64,000 bases of DNA from Multivorans sp965232105. Its GTDB lineage: Bacteria > Acidobacteriota > Thermoanaerobaculia > Multivoradales > Multivoraceae. The DNA lies in the NCBI GenBank assembly GCA_965232105.1, contig OZ246956.1:868001-932000 (forward strand). The letters are read 5' to 3'. Each line of letters begins with the position of its first letter. Position 1 is the first letter of the stretch. The notes under the pieces were generated by a model. That model saw only the letters and a program-made list of their open reading frames with translations. It made no database searches and was not told where the DNA came from. Below, in pieces: positions 41,369 through 49,939 of the stretch. The position numbers and the translations under genes are program-made.

Positions 41369-42478
41369 TCAGCACCACCACCACGCTGCGAGCGCGGCGG
41401 CGGTCAACAGCAAGGCCGCGAGCGGTCCGATGAGCACCCGCCACAGGGCCGGCGCCGGGCGCTCGCGGGCGAGCCGGCGGCGATGGCGGCCGAACCTCGA
41501 CATCGCGGATTGCCACTCCGGCTCGGCCGGGCTGGCAACGGAACGATCGGTCGCTACCGCCGTCTTTCGGGCTTGCGTGCGGGCCACGCTGTCGACCGGC
41601 GGCCGGACCCGCGGAAGGAGCTCCGCCTTGACCTGGCGCAGTCGACCGATCACGTCATCCAGCGCGGCGCGACGACGATCGGCATCCCGGTCGAGCGACG
41701 CGGCGAACACCGCCTCGAAAGCCTCCGGCGCGCTGCCGGGAAGGGTGCCGGCCAGGTCCAGGGGCTGAACGGCTACGGCTCGCTTCATCGCGCCGTACGT
41801 GTTGGCCAGGAAGGGCAACTCCCCCGTCGCGAGTTCATGGAGCACGACGCCCAACGTCCACACGTCGTCCGCGGTGGTGAACGGCGCCGGGGACCCGGTG
41901 ATCGCGGCCTCGGCACGATCGATCTGCTCGGGAGAGAGGTAGGCCGCGGTCCACAGGCTCGGCGATTCGACCGCCTCGTTGGCCACCGCCAGCGTCACCG
42001 GTCCCTGGCTGGACGGCGCCAGCAGACCGACCCTGCCGCCGTCCAGCAGTTGGACGTTCCCTGGACGCAGGCTGCCGTGGACCACGCCGGCCCGGTGCAG
42101 ACCCCGCAGTGAGAGGGCCAGCGCCAAGCCCGTTTCCGCGGCCTGCTCGGGGCTGAGCGGGGAGCGCTGGAGACGCCGACGGAGCATTTCGCCGCCGCCC
42201 AGCGACCAGGCGAGATGCGCCGGAGGCTCGAACGACCGATCGACCAGGGGCTCGAAAGTGCGTTCCCCTTCGTCGTCGGTGACCGTCGCGAGAAGCTCCG
42301 CCCGTTCCGCGGCGGCCTCGACCTCGGACCGCGGCGCGTCCGAGGGAAAGCACTCGACCAGCACCCACGATCGGGCGCCGATGTCCTGGGCCCGGTACAG
42401 CGGCAGCGGCAACTCGCCCGGCAGGCACGGCAACGACCCGTGCACCCGAAAGCGCGAGATGATGTCGCCAGCCTTCAC
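41369..42478 (-). CDS. Membrane-anchored degenerate Ser/Thr kinase (probable pseudokinase)
   Basis: 369 residues. GTG 42478 (KAGDIISRFRVHGSLP) matches the start of bacterial Hanks-type kinases; longer starts would run into a REP. Kinase-like elements are visible: GVVHGSLRPGNVQLLDGGRV (the HRDxKPxN loop, but with Asp replaced by Ser), AYLSPEQIDRAEAAITGSPA and DDVWTLGVVLHELATGELPF. The DFG motif is absent (GLLAPSS at that position), and the usual ATP-binding lysine is not evident. The end is one membrane helix (LIGPLAALLLTAAALAAWWW). Loss of both catalytic aspartates indicates a pseudokinase acting by binding; it could be a signalling scaffold. No phosphatase or FHA gene is nearby. Confidence 0.78.
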   Translation of the reverse strand: MKAGDIISRFRVHGSLPCLPGELPLPLYRAQDIGARSWVLVECFPSDAPRSEVEAAAERAELLATVTDDEGERTFEPLVDRSFEPPAHLAWSLGGGEMLRRRLQRSPLSPEQAAETGLALALSLRGLHRAGVVHGSLRPGNVQLLDGGRVGLLAPSSQGPVTLAVANEAVESPSLWTAAYLSPEQIDRAEAAITGSPAPFTTADDVWTLGVVLHELATGELPFLANTYGAMKRAVAVQPLDLAGTLPGSAPEAFEAVFAASLDRDADRRRAALDDVIGRLRQVKAELLPRVRPPVDSVARTQARKTAVATDRSVASPAEPEWQSAMSRFGRHRRRLARERPAPALWRVLIGPLAALLLTAAALAAWWWC

Positions 42479-42567
42479 GGGCGTCGATGTTGGCACGGAA
42501 CGCCGTGGCACCGACCGGGTTGTGCCCACTGGGTGCAATCACTGGGTGCGCCAAACACTGGGTGCGC

Positions 42568-42737
42568 CACTGGGTGCGCCGGCCTTCTGGCCGGCTGCCG
42601 CCGAAGGCGGCCAGGAAACGCGCCGGCCGAAGGCCGGCACCTTTCTCCGTCGCCCATGCCACGAAGACTGAATTGCGCACGTCGCTGCGCGACGGCGCCG
42701 GATGCCGGCCAGAAGGCCGGCGCACCCAGTGGTCTGC
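42568..42737. repeat. 170-bp REP-type direct repeat, left of RAYT copy 2
   Basis: CACTGGGTGCGCCGGCC to GGTCTGC. Contains GCCGGCCTTCTGGCCGGC, GCCGCCGAAGGCGGC and GCCGGCCGAAGGCCGGC hairpins, a spacer with cccatgccacgaagactga, and a final GCCGGCCAGAAGGCCGGCGCACCCAGTG. Nearly identical to 43513-43682 (two visible differences). More border half-sites precede it at 42525-42567. Confidence 0.92.
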
Positions 42738-42857
42738 ACCCAGTGTTCTTGGACGCTTCGGTCGACAGGTGCGTATAGAACTGCAACGAGACCTTGCTGC
42801 CGGCGACTGCCGCGCCGTTAGTTGTCCCGTCCCTCGCCACTCCCGCTTCCGACTCTC

Positions 42858-43469
42858 ATGAGGAGCGACGAAGCCCAAGGGCAATACAGGGCGCCTGGCT
42901 GGTACTCGCGTGGCTACCACCCTCATTTGGACGAGCGCACGCTCGTCCAGAGTGTTGGTTTCCGCCTTGCGGACAGTGTTCCGCAGCATCTGCTTCGACG
43001 CTGGCGCGCCGAGCAGGAACAGGAAGAGGGTGTGCTCGACAAGGTGAAGGCAGCCAGACTGGCCAGCCGCGTGAGCCGCTTCGAGGACGCCGGCTATGGC
43101 GCCTGCCACCTGAGGCGTCCATCCATAGCGGCTCTCGTCGAGCACGCCCTTCTTCATGGCGACGGCGACCTCTACCGACTGATCGAGTGGTGCGTGATGC
43201 CAAATCACGTCCACGTACTGGTCGAGCCGCTTCGATGTCCTCTCGCCGACATCGTTCGAACGTGGAAGTCGAGCACCGCAAGGCGCGCCAATCGGATCCT
43301 CCGACGGACCGGGACCTTCTGGATGAGGGACTACTACGACCGGTACATTCGCGATCTTCGCCATTTCGAGGCCGCGCGCCGCTACATCTGGCTCAATCCC
43401 GTCAAGGCCGGCCTCTGCCGCGAAGCCGCCGATTGGCCGTGGTCGTCAGCTCGGTTGCACCAGAAGTGA
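42858..43469 (+). CDS. REP-associated tyrosine transposase (RAYT), copy 2
   Basis: 203 residues, paralog of the gene at 1348. Start ATG 42858 (MRSDEAQGQYRAPGWYSRGY). Shared core: RGYHPHLDERTLVQSVGFRL, the HUH motif PNHVHVLVEPLRCPL, tyrosine nucleophile region MRDYYDRYIRDLRHFEAARR and the end RYIWLNPVKAGLC...WPWSSARL. All catalytic elements are intact. It is bracketed by near-identical 170-bp REP-type direct repeats (42568-42737 and 43513-43682), so the unit of about 1.1 kb looks like a mobile or recently mobile RAYT cassette. It would nick and move single-stranded REP hairpins. Confidence 0.92.
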   Translation: MRSDEAQGQYRAPGWYSRGYHPHLDERTLVQSVGFRLADSVPQHLLRRWRAEQEQEEGVLDKVKAARLASRVSRFEDAGYGACHLRRPSIAALVEHALLHGDGDLYRLIEWCVMPNHVHVLVEPLRCPLADIVRTWKSSTARRANRILRRTGTFWMRDYYDRYIRDLRHFEAARRYIWLNPVKAGLCREAADWPWSSARLHQK

Positions 43470-43512
43470 CCGTTGTGGGTGAGCAAACACCGGGTGAAAA
43501 TACTGGGTGCGT

Positions 43513-43755
43513 CACTGGGTGCGCCGGCCTTCTGGCCGGCTGCCGCCGAAGGCGGCCAGGAAACGCGCCGGCCGAAGGCCGGCACCTTTCTCCGTGGCCC
43601 ATGCCACGAAGACTGAACTGCGCACGTCGCTGCGCGACGGCGCCGGATGCCGGCCAGAAGGCCGGCGCACCCAGTGGTCTGCGCACGTCGCTGCGCGACG
43701 GCGCTCGGATGCCGGCCGGAAGGCCGGCGCACCCAGTGGTCTGCGCGCCCAGTGG
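43513..43755. repeat. 170-bp REP direct repeat right of RAYT copy 2, plus an extra REP
   Basis: Positions 43513-43682 repeat 42568-42737 almost exactly. A further element (gcgcacgtcgctgcgcgacg ... GCCGGCCGGAAGGCCGGCGCACCCAGTG) follows to ~43740, then a lone CGCCCAGTGG half-site at the stop of the oxidoreductase gene. Confidence 0.92.
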
Positions 43756-44793
43756 CTAGTTCGGCTCTCCGACTTTCTCCGTGACGCCGATTGTGCTCTC
43801 GAAGGGGTACTGCACGCCGATGCGCCGGCGGATCTCGTCCATGCGTTCCATCAGGGCGATCGATTCGGCGTGGGGCAACAGGGGGCTTTCGACCGCCCCT
43901 TCACGCAGCCGGCGTTCGACTTCCATCGCCTGGTACTCGTAGCCGTTGGCGAGGAAGGGGAATTCGGAGGTCGCGGCGCGGATCGAGTTGCGGTAGAGGA
44001 CTGCCCGCCGGGCGCGCCAGAACTCGTCGAGCGCGATCCCGCCTTCGGTTCCCTGGATCGCGGCGGTGTGGTCGGTCTGACGATCGATCGAGCATTGGAG
44101 ATTCGCCTCGGCGCCGGACGGGAACCTCAGCACGATGTTGCAGTGCTGGTCGACTCCGGTCGGGGCGAGTTCCGCCGTGACGTCGATTTCCGGGCCTTCG
44201 GCGCCGATCAACGCCTGTCCGAAGACGAGCGCGGCGAGCGAGAGTGTGTAGCAGCCGATGTCGAGCAGGCTGCCGCCGGCGAGTTCGGGGTCGTAGAGCC
44301 GGCTCTTCGGATCGAACGGGGCCCGGAAACCGAAGGAGGCCGCGAGCTTTCGCGGTTCGCCAATCGCGCCGCTGGCCAGCCAGCCCTCGACGCGACGGGT
44401 CGCCGGCAGGAAGCGGCTCCACATGGCCTCCATCAGCAGGACTCCGTTCTCGCGGGCGAGGTCGCACATCGCCCGGGCCTCCGACGCGTTGACGGTGAGC
44501 GGCTTCTCGCACAGGACCGCCTTGCCCTGCCGGAGCGCCAGCGAAGCGTGCTCCAGATGGCCGGGATGAGGCGTCGCAACGTACACGGCGTCGACCGAGT
44601 CGCTGCTCGCCACCTGCTCGTAGCTCCCGACCTCGGCGCCGTAGTTGCGCTCGGCATTGAAGGCAACGGCCCGGTCAGGGTCGCGGCTGCCGGTAGCGGT
44701 GATCTGATGGCCGTCCAACGCATCGATTGCCGTAGCGAAGGAGCGCGCGATGGCTCCCGGACCGAGGACTCCCCAACGAACGCCTGGTTTCAC
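43756..44793 (-). CDS. Gfo/Idh/MocA family NAD(P)-dependent oxidoreductase
   Basis: 345 residues. N-terminal Rossmann fold with RWGVLGPGAIARSFATAIDA, then DAVYVATPHPGHLEHASLAL and the catalytic lysine motif GKAVLCEKPLTVNASEARAM. The C-terminal part includes LAASFGFRAPFDPKSRLYDP, the conserved GGSLLDIGCYTLSLAALVFG, and NIVLRFPSGAEANLQCSIDR. Such enzymes oxidise or reduce sugars or sugar nucleotides; the substrate is unknown. GTG 44793 lies 2 bp after the stop of the radical SAM gene, so it belongs to the same operon, which also holds a glycosyltransferase. Confidence 0.9.
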   Translation of the reverse strand: MKPGVRWGVLGPGAIARSFATAIDALDGHQITATGSRDPDRAVAFNAERNYGAEVGSYEQVASSDSVDAVYVATPHPGHLEHASLALRQGKAVLCEKPLTVNASEARAMCDLARENGVLLMEAMWSRFLPATRRVEGWLASGAIGEPRKLAASFGFRAPFDPKSRLYDPELAGGSLLDIGCYTLSLAALVFGQALIGAEGPEIDVTAELAPTGVDQHCNIVLRFPSGAEANLQCSIDRQTDHTAAIQGTEGGIALDEFWRARRAVLYRNSIRAATSEFPFLANGYEYQAMEVERRLREGAVESPLLPHAESIALMERMDEIRRRIGVQYPFESTIGVTEKVGEPN

Positions 44794-44795
44794 GA

Positions 44796-46955
44796 CTAGA
44801 TCTCCCCTCGCAGCGCCTGGAGGACAAGGTCCCGTGCCCGGCGCGGCTCGTAGATGAGCACCCGGCGGACCTTCGGCCCGACCCGATAGCGCCACCGCGC
44901 GAACCGCCTGGCCGGGCCGCCGCGCGGCCGGGCGACGCTGATCGCGTAGTGGGCTTTCGAACGGCCGGAGCCTTTCGCCAGGCGCCGCCGGTCGTCGGCG
45001 GACACCTGGCTCCAGTCCACGCAGGAACTCAGAGGGGCAAACAGATCGCCACCGTAGCGGCGGGCGGATTCGACCTGGAAGCCGGTCCGGATCAGGCGCC
45101 CCAGGTCTCGAGAACGGATGGCGCGGGCGCAGTCACCCGCGATCGGAGGCAGTGGCAGGCGGTCGAGTCGGCGCGCGGCGGCCGGAAGCCGGCGAAAGGC
45201 CTCGGCGGCTACAACGCCGGCACGGCCGTTCCACTGGTGTCTGGACGGACCCACATAGTCATCTACGATCAATCTGCCCCCAGGTTCAATCGCGTCGAGA
45301 ATTGCAGTGAGCAGCCGCTCCAGCCGCAGGTGGGCGGAGAAGCCGCCGATGCAGCAAACGGCCTGGTAGGCGGCTGGGGGGAGTTCGGGGCGGCGGGGGT
45401 CGAGGATGAGGTGCTGGATGGATGGCGGCTCGGCGGCGCCGGATGCCGGCCAGAACCCGGGTGGCGCGACCCGCGCCACCCGTGAACCAGTCCGTGCGCC
45501 CGTCATCGGGCGCATCGGATGGCGGGCCGGCGCACCCGGTGGCGGAGTCCGGGACGCGGCGATGTCGACGTGGGTGGCGAAGCCGGTTCTGAGGAGTTCC
45601 GGGGCCCAGGCTTCGTCGCCGATGAGGAGAACGCGGTCGTGGGGTTGGGAGGGGGCGTGCTCCGCGATCCAGTCGGCGGGGGTGGGGGCGGAGGAGGCGG
45701 CGCGTAGCTCGGAGGGAAGGCCCCATGTCGGGACTGGCGGCTCGGGCTCGGCGGATGCCGGCCCGCCGGATGCCGGCCAGAAGGCCGGCGCACCCAGTGG
45801 CGGAGCCGTGGCCGGCGCATCCGGTGGCGGGGCGTCGGCAGCGTGGACGAGGCCGGCGGCGCCGGGGCCGGGGCCGAGTTGTTCGAGGCGTTCTTCGGCC
45901 TGCTGGCGCCACTGGAGGCGGAAGTAGAGGGCGTGCTTGCGTTCGGAGCAGGTGCGGCAGGTGCCGCAGGGATTGCCGGTGCGCAGGCCGTCGGTGATCG
46001 ATGAAAGGAGAGGCGAACGCTCCACTTCGGCGAGGGTCGTCTCGGGATAGAGGCCGATCGGCTGGTCTTCCCAGAAGATGCAAGGGGAAACGGCGCCGTT
46101 CGGCCGCACGACGACGGTGTGGCGGGGCCAGGCGCAACCCGCGACCGCGGTGCGGACGCGGCCGCGCAGGCGGCGGCGGTCGTAGAGCCCGGCGCGCCAG
46201 CGGAGCAGGTGGCCGCGGAGCCCGATCGGGCCGCCGTCGTCGAAGTCCGGGTAGGAGACGAGCTTCAGGCCCCGGGCGGCCGCGTCCTCGGCGGTGGCCG
46301 CCAGCTCGGCCCGCAGGGCCCCCGGATCCTCGCCGTCGAGCAGCTCGTCCTCGGCGGTGACGTGCGCGGTCGGCGTGACGAACCGCACATCGAGCTCGCT
46401 GGCGCCGACCTCCTCCGCGAAGCGCGGCAGATCGGCCAGGTCGTCACGGTTCGTCCGCATCCAGACGAAGATCAGGCGCAGGCGGGTCTCCGCGCCGCGC
46501 CGGACGTCGTTCAGGAGGTCGAAGCAGCGCGTCAGCCGGGCGAACGTCGCGCCGACGCGGATCGCCTCGTAGGTCTCGGGCCGGGTGCCGTCCATCGACA
46601 CGGCGACCGTCTTTGTGCCCGCCTCGCAGATGGCCTCCGCCTTGGGCGGAGTGAGCGGCAGCAGGTTGGTGGGGAACCAGAGGTCGGGGACGCCGTAGCT
46701 CCCCGCCTCGCGGACGATGTCGATGAACTTCGGGTGGACCAGGGGCTCGGCCGCGCAGCCGAGCGCGACGCGGTGAGCGCGAGGAAAGAGGTCGGCCGCG
46801 ACACGGCTGAAGGTTTCCGGCGGCATCATGCCGGTGCGCGACAGGCTGCGGTCGAAGGGCGGGAACTGCAGCCGGTCGACCGCCGAGAAGTAGCACATCT
46901 TGCACTTCAGGTTGCAGCGCTCGGTCGTGTCGAGGATGACCTCGAGGGGTCTCAC
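44796..46955 (-). CDS. Radical SAM/SPASM protein fused to a class I methyltransferase-like domain
   Basis: 719 residues. Residues 1-370: radical SAM core with TTERCNLKCKMCYFSAVDRL (CxxxCxxC), CAAEPLVHPKFIDIVREAGS, TKTVAVSMDGTRPETYEAIR, and SPASM-type cysteines in PCIFWEDQP and NPCGTCRTCSERKHALYFRL. Residues ~430-690 resemble a SAM methyltransferase (HDRVLLIGDEAWAPELLRTG, YQAVCCIGGFSAHLRLERLL, IEPGGRLIVDDYVGPSRHQW). The linker contains two in-frame REPs. The start is GTG 46955, overlapping the glycosyltransferase stop as GTGA. Neighbouring GT and Gfo/Idh genes suggest glycan or sugar-derived natural product chemistry; the substrate is unknown. Confidence 0.82.
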   Translation of the reverse strand: MRPLEVILDTTERCNLKCKMCYFSAVDRLQFPPFDRSLSRTGMMPPETFSRVAADLFPRAHRVALGCAAEPLVHPKFIDIVREAGSYGVPDLWFPTNLLPLTPPKAEAICEAGTKTVAVSMDGTRPETYEAIRVGATFARLTRCFDLLNDVRRGAETRLRLIFVWMRTNRDDLADLPRFAEEVGASELDVRFVTPTAHVTAEDELLDGEDPGALRAELAATAEDAAARGLKLVSYPDFDDGGPIGLRGHLLRWRAGLYDRRRLRGRVRTAVAGCAWPRHTVVVRPNGAVSPCIFWEDQPIGLYPETTLAEVERSPLLSSITDGLRTGNPCGTCRTCSERKHALYFRLQWRQQAEERLEQLGPGPGAAGLVHAADAPPPDAPATAPPLGAPAFWPASGGPASAEPEPPVPTWGLPSELRAASSAPTPADWIAEHAPSQPHDRVLLIGDEAWAPELLRTGFATHVDIAASRTPPPGAPARHPMRPMTGARTGSRVARVAPPGFWPASGAAEPPSIQHLILDPRRPELPPAAYQAVCCIGGFSAHLRLERLLTAILDAIEPGGRLIVDDYVGPSRHQWNGRAGVVAAEAFRRLPAAARRLDRLPLPPIAGDCARAIRSRDLGRLIRTGFQVESARRYGGDLFAPLSSCVDWSQVSADDRRRLAKGSGRSKAHYAISVARPRGGPARRFARWRYRVGPKVRRVLIYEPRRARDLVLQALRGEI
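45436..45542. repeat. Long bipartite REP, copy D, inside the radical SAM gene
   Basis: Same architecture as copies A-C (ggatgccggccagaacccgg, GGTGGCGCGACCCGCGCCACC, gcgcccgtcatcgggcgc, GCCGGCGCACCCGGTG). The reading frame passes through it; the protein reads RPMTGARTGSRVARVAPPGF. Confidence 0.85.
45753..45840. repeat. REP copies inside the radical SAM gene
   Basis: Two half-sites (ggatgccggcccgccggatg) and a full GCCGGCCAGAAGGCCGGCGCACCCAGTG core, read as APPLGAPAFWPASGGPASAE. They lie in the linker between the SPASM and methyltransferase-like parts. Confidence 0.85.
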
Positions 46956-48115
46956 GACAGGGCCGCCAGCATTGCTTCGCAGACACCGCGGCCGCCGCTT
47001 CTTTCGCGCCACACGGCGGCGATGCTAGCCGGGTCTCGCTCGCCGCGGCGCCACGCAGCCTGCTCGTCGGCAATCGCCCTGGCCAGGGGACCCGCGCGGT
47101 GGGCCGAGGCGACCCGCCCGTACGCGCCGTCTTCGGACCAGCTCCGGAGGCTCGGGATCGGCGTGCCGACGATCGTCGCGCCCATGGAGAGGGCCTCGCA
47201 GCCGGCGTGGGGGGAACCCTCCCAGCGCGAGGAGAAGACGATCGAGCGGCTGCCCGCGAGGGCCTCGGCCAGCACCGGCGGGTGCTGCGGACCGTGGTGG
47301 ATCACGTTCGGGTACCGCCCGCAGAGGTCCCGGAAGTGCTCCTCCCCGCCGGCCCCGAAGATGTGCACGGGCGCGTCGCTCTCGTCGCCCGCTCCGTCGA
47401 GGTAGCGGCGGAGCGCCCGGGCCAGCAGCGGCGCGTTCTTCTGCGGATCGTCCCAGCGCCCGATCGCCACCAGGCCGCGGCGCTCCCGGTCGAGGTCGGA
47501 GAACTCGCAGAAAACCCGGTTGATCGCGAGCGGCGCCACGTGGACGCGGTCCGCGTCGTCGCCGGCGCCGGCCTTGCGCAGGAACCGGCGGAAGTGGTCG
47601 CGCGACTCCGCGTTGCCCAGGATCAGCACGTCGGAGAAGCGGGCGCTGCGCAGAAACTCGGCGTCCAGCGGATCCCGGCGTTGAAACGAGCACAGGTAGC
47701 GCAGGGCGAGCTTCGCGAGCTGCCGGCGCCGATGGCGGCGGTCGGAAACACCGGCGTAGACCATCCGCTTCATCGTGGCGAGCGGGAAGGCGCGCAGCCC
47801 CATCTGCCCGTCCGAGTCCCCCAACGCGATCGTGCGCACGCCGATGCCCACCAGCAGGTCGAGCAGGTGGGACATCTGGTGAAAGGACGGCACGATCGCG
47901 GCCTCGACCTTCAGGTCGAGCCAGAACTCCCGGTTCGCCAGGCCCTCGCCAAGCGGCGGGCTGAAGGTCGGCACGGGGAAGCCGTCGTCGGACAACTGCG
48001 GGCAGACGACGAACGCCTCGTGCCCGAGTTGCTCGAGGCCGCGGATGTACTCCTCGAACCGGAACGAGCACTGGCTGAGGGGAGTGCCATGGTTCCAGAC
48101 GACGGCGATCCGCAT
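46952..48115 (-). CDS. GT-B family glycosyltransferase (group 1 type)
   Basis: 387 residues. The start MRIAVVWNHGTPLSQCSFRF carries the EEYIRGLEQLGHEAFVV signature of GT4-like enzymes. The C-terminal donor domain has RRGLVAIGRWDDPQKNAPLL, VHIFGAGGEEHFRDLCGRYP, HHGPQHPPVLAEALAGSRSI, and the conserved FSSRWEGSPHAGCEALSMGA (E-x7-E type). Acceptor and donor sugars are unknown. ATG 48115. It ends in a GTGA overlap with the radical SAM gene, and it is the first gene of the GT-radical SAM-Gfo/Idh operon. A REP lies upstream. Confidence 0.88.
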   Translation of the reverse strand: MRIAVVWNHGTPLSQCSFRFEEYIRGLEQLGHEAFVVCPQLSDDGFPVPTFSPPLGEGLANREFWLDLKVEAAIVPSFHQMSHLLDLLVGIGVRTIALGDSDGQMGLRAFPLATMKRMVYAGVSDRRHRRRQLAKLALRYLCSFQRRDPLDAEFLRSARFSDVLILGNAESRDHFRRFLRKAGAGDDADRVHVAPLAINRVFCEFSDLDRERRGLVAIGRWDDPQKNAPLLARALRRYLDGAGDESDAPVHIFGAGGEEHFRDLCGRYPNVIHHGPQHPPVLAEALAGSRSIVFSSRWEGSPHAGCEALSMGATIVGTPIPSLRSWSEDGAYGRVASAHRAGPLARAIADEQAAWRRGERDPASIAAVWRERSGGRGVCEAMLAALS

Positions 48116-48146
48116 GGTCGGTGACGCTACAGGATGGGGGTGGAGT

Positions 48147-48207
48147 TGCGGATGCCGGCCAGAGGGCCGGCGCACCCAGTGGCGGAAGGCCGGCGCGCCC
48201 AGTCGCG
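48147..48207. repeat. REP element
   Basis: ggatgccggccagagggccg with CGCACCCAGTGG, then a shorter gccggcgcgcccagtcg, between the glycosyltransferase start and the metalloprotease stop. Confidence 0.8.
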
Positions 48208-48211
48208 GAAG

Positions 48212-49939
48212 TCAGTCGCAGCGGAAGGCGAAGGTGTCGTTCCGGGCGCCTGCCGTCTCGCCCTGGCGGTTGTAGTGGCTCCAGGTGCGGCCCTCGCTGT
48301 TTCTGACGTAGAGATTGAAGGCCACGTCGGTGACGGGCGCCACGAAGACCCAGTAGTGGCCGTTGAGGCTGCATCCGTCGAGCACCTTGATCAGGACTTC
48401 CGCGTTGCCGCGGCTGAAGAACCAGAGCAGGCCCGACTCGGACGAGGCCCAGATGCCGGACTTCGCCTCGGCCGTGTCGCCGGCGGGCGTCTGGTAGCAC
48501 ATGCCCACCTCGTACCCTCCCTCGAACACGAGCGGCACCGTCTCGGGACGGCAGTTCGCGTACCCCGCTCCCGTCGGCGGGTAGGGGAACGGATCGGGGT
48601 TCGGGTTGGGTTCGGGAACCGGGTCGGGGTCGGGGTCGGGGTCGGGCTCGGGGTCCGGCTCGGCGTTCGGGTCCGGATACTGGAACCGGGCCGCGGCCCG
48701 GTCGTCGCTGTTGAGCGCGGCGCCGCGGCCGTCGCCGTGGGCCCTGGCGCGCATGATCGCCTCCACGGTCACGCTGTCGCAGGGCCCGCTCGCGCTGTCG
48801 CCGCAGGGGTGGGAGATGCCGATCAGATGGCCCAGCTCGTGCGCCATGACCTCTTCGTGGGCCTTGCGCGGATCCCGGTTCGCGCTCACCCAGTCCTCAT
48901 ACCCGTCCTGGGTCGTGATGTTCGCTTCAAGGAGCCCGAGCGCCTGGACCGTGTCGCTCCCCGGGATCGGGTGCGGAGTGACGGAGGCGTCGCAGTAGAA
49001 GAGGGCGACGTTGAGCGCAAGCGTGCCGCCCTGGCCACGCCGGTACGAGCCCTCGATCTCGTCCAGCGGATCCTCGTAGGAGATCGAGTTCACGCCGTCC
49101 ACATCGTCGATCGAGAACTCCCGGTTCGAGGTGCCGTCGAGGACGAGGTTTACCCGGCTGCCGCGGTCGTCGTTCCAGGCGCGGATGGCGGTGCGCACCT
49201 GGGTCAGGCCCCCGCCGGGCACTCCCGGCTGGCCGCCCGCCTGGACGGTCACGCCGATGCTCCGGCCGCGGTCGAACTCCCGCCAGCGAAGCGGCAGGCC
49301 GTCGTGGAAGCAGCTCGCGGGACTCCTGGTGACCCGAAACGGCTCGGCGACACTCCAGGGCCCGTCCGGCCAGCCGGCTTCAAAGTAGTCGGCGGGCCGG
49401 ACGATTCCCGCGACGCGGTCGGTAATCCAGCGACGGAAACGGTCCGCGGCGCGCGGCTGCCGGCTCCTGGTCCGCTCGCCGGCCACCGGGTCGTCCGGTT
49501 CCGGCACCTCGCCCTGCAGCGAGGGTTCGCGCGCCAGCAGCACACGGTCCCCCACCCGCACCTCGAAGAACAGGCCGAGCGCGAACTCCACCGGGCGGTA
49601 CCGGCCGTTCTCCGGATCGAGGAAGAGCAACACCCGATCCCCCTCGGCCAGCATCGGCAGGCCGAGGATCCTCATCGCGACGCCATTCGGACCGACTCCG
49701 CCCGGCTGGCGAACGAGGATCGTGCCGCCGGGAACGAAGCCCTTCAGGACCTCCTCGATCCCGACCTCGTAGTCCCTGAACGGCACACCCCCGGCCAGTG
49801 CCGGCGCAACCGACCGGACCTCGCCGAACACGATGACCGGCGAACGCTCGACCATCGAGGTGTCCGTCGGCAGGACGTAGACGAGCGCCGCCGCGGGTGA
49901 TGCGGCGATGGCGAGGAGGAGGGCGGCTACTCGGGGCAT
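48212..49939 (-). CDS. Secreted metalloprotease (metzincin type), with C-terminal module
   Basis: 575 residues. Signal peptide to ~18 (AAALVYV). An N-terminal ~130-residue domain (RSPVIVFGEVRSVAPALAGG, EEVLKGFVPGGTILVRQPGG, LAEGDRVLLFLDPENGRYRP) is shared with the protein at 52742. The zinc motif HELGHLIGISH lies at residues 367-377, the metzincin HExxHxxGxxH pattern. A following IMRARAHGDGRGAALNSDDR has the expected Met-turn. A Pro/Asp linker (~428-455) and the recurrent C-terminal module (ESGLLWFFSRGNAEVLIKVL, VFVAPVTDVAFNLYVRNSEG) complete it. Extracellular endopeptidase activity is expected; the substrate is unknown. It overlaps the next gene's stop by 13 bp. Confidence 0.88.
   Translation of the reverse strand: MPRVAALLLAIAASPAAALVYVLPTDTSMVERSPVIVFGEVRSVAPALAGGVPFRDYEVGIEEVLKGFVPGGTILVRQPGGVGPNGVAMRILGLPMLAEGDRVLLFLDPENGRYRPVEFALGLFFEVRVGDRVLLAREPSLQGEVPEPDDPVAGERTRSRQPRAADRFRRWITDRVAGIVRPADYFEAGWPDGPWSVAEPFRVTRSPASCFHDGLPLRWREFDRGRSIGVTVQAGGQPGVPGGGLTQVRTAIRAWNDDRGSRVNLVLDGTSNREFSIDDVDGVNSISYEDPLDEIEGSYRRGQGGTLALNVALFYCDASVTPHPIPGSDTVQALGLLEANITTQDGYEDWVSANRDPRKAHEEVMAHELGHLIGISHPCGDSASGPCDSVTVEAIMRARAHGDGRGAALNSDDRAAARFQYPDPNAEPDPEPDPDPDPDPVPEPNPNPDPFPYPPTGAGYANCRPETVPLVFEGGYEVGMCYQTPAGDTAEAKSGIWASSESGLLWFFSRGNAEVLIKVLDGCSLNGHYWVFVAPVTDVAFNLYVRNSEGRTWSHYNRQGETAGARNDTFAFRCD

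Noticed and set aside
42568..43740. CRISPR array suspected from repeated cactgggtgcgcc blocks
   Set aside because: Spacing is irregular, repeats are self-complementary hairpins of different sizes with no unique spacers of constant length, and no cas gene is present; they are REPs.
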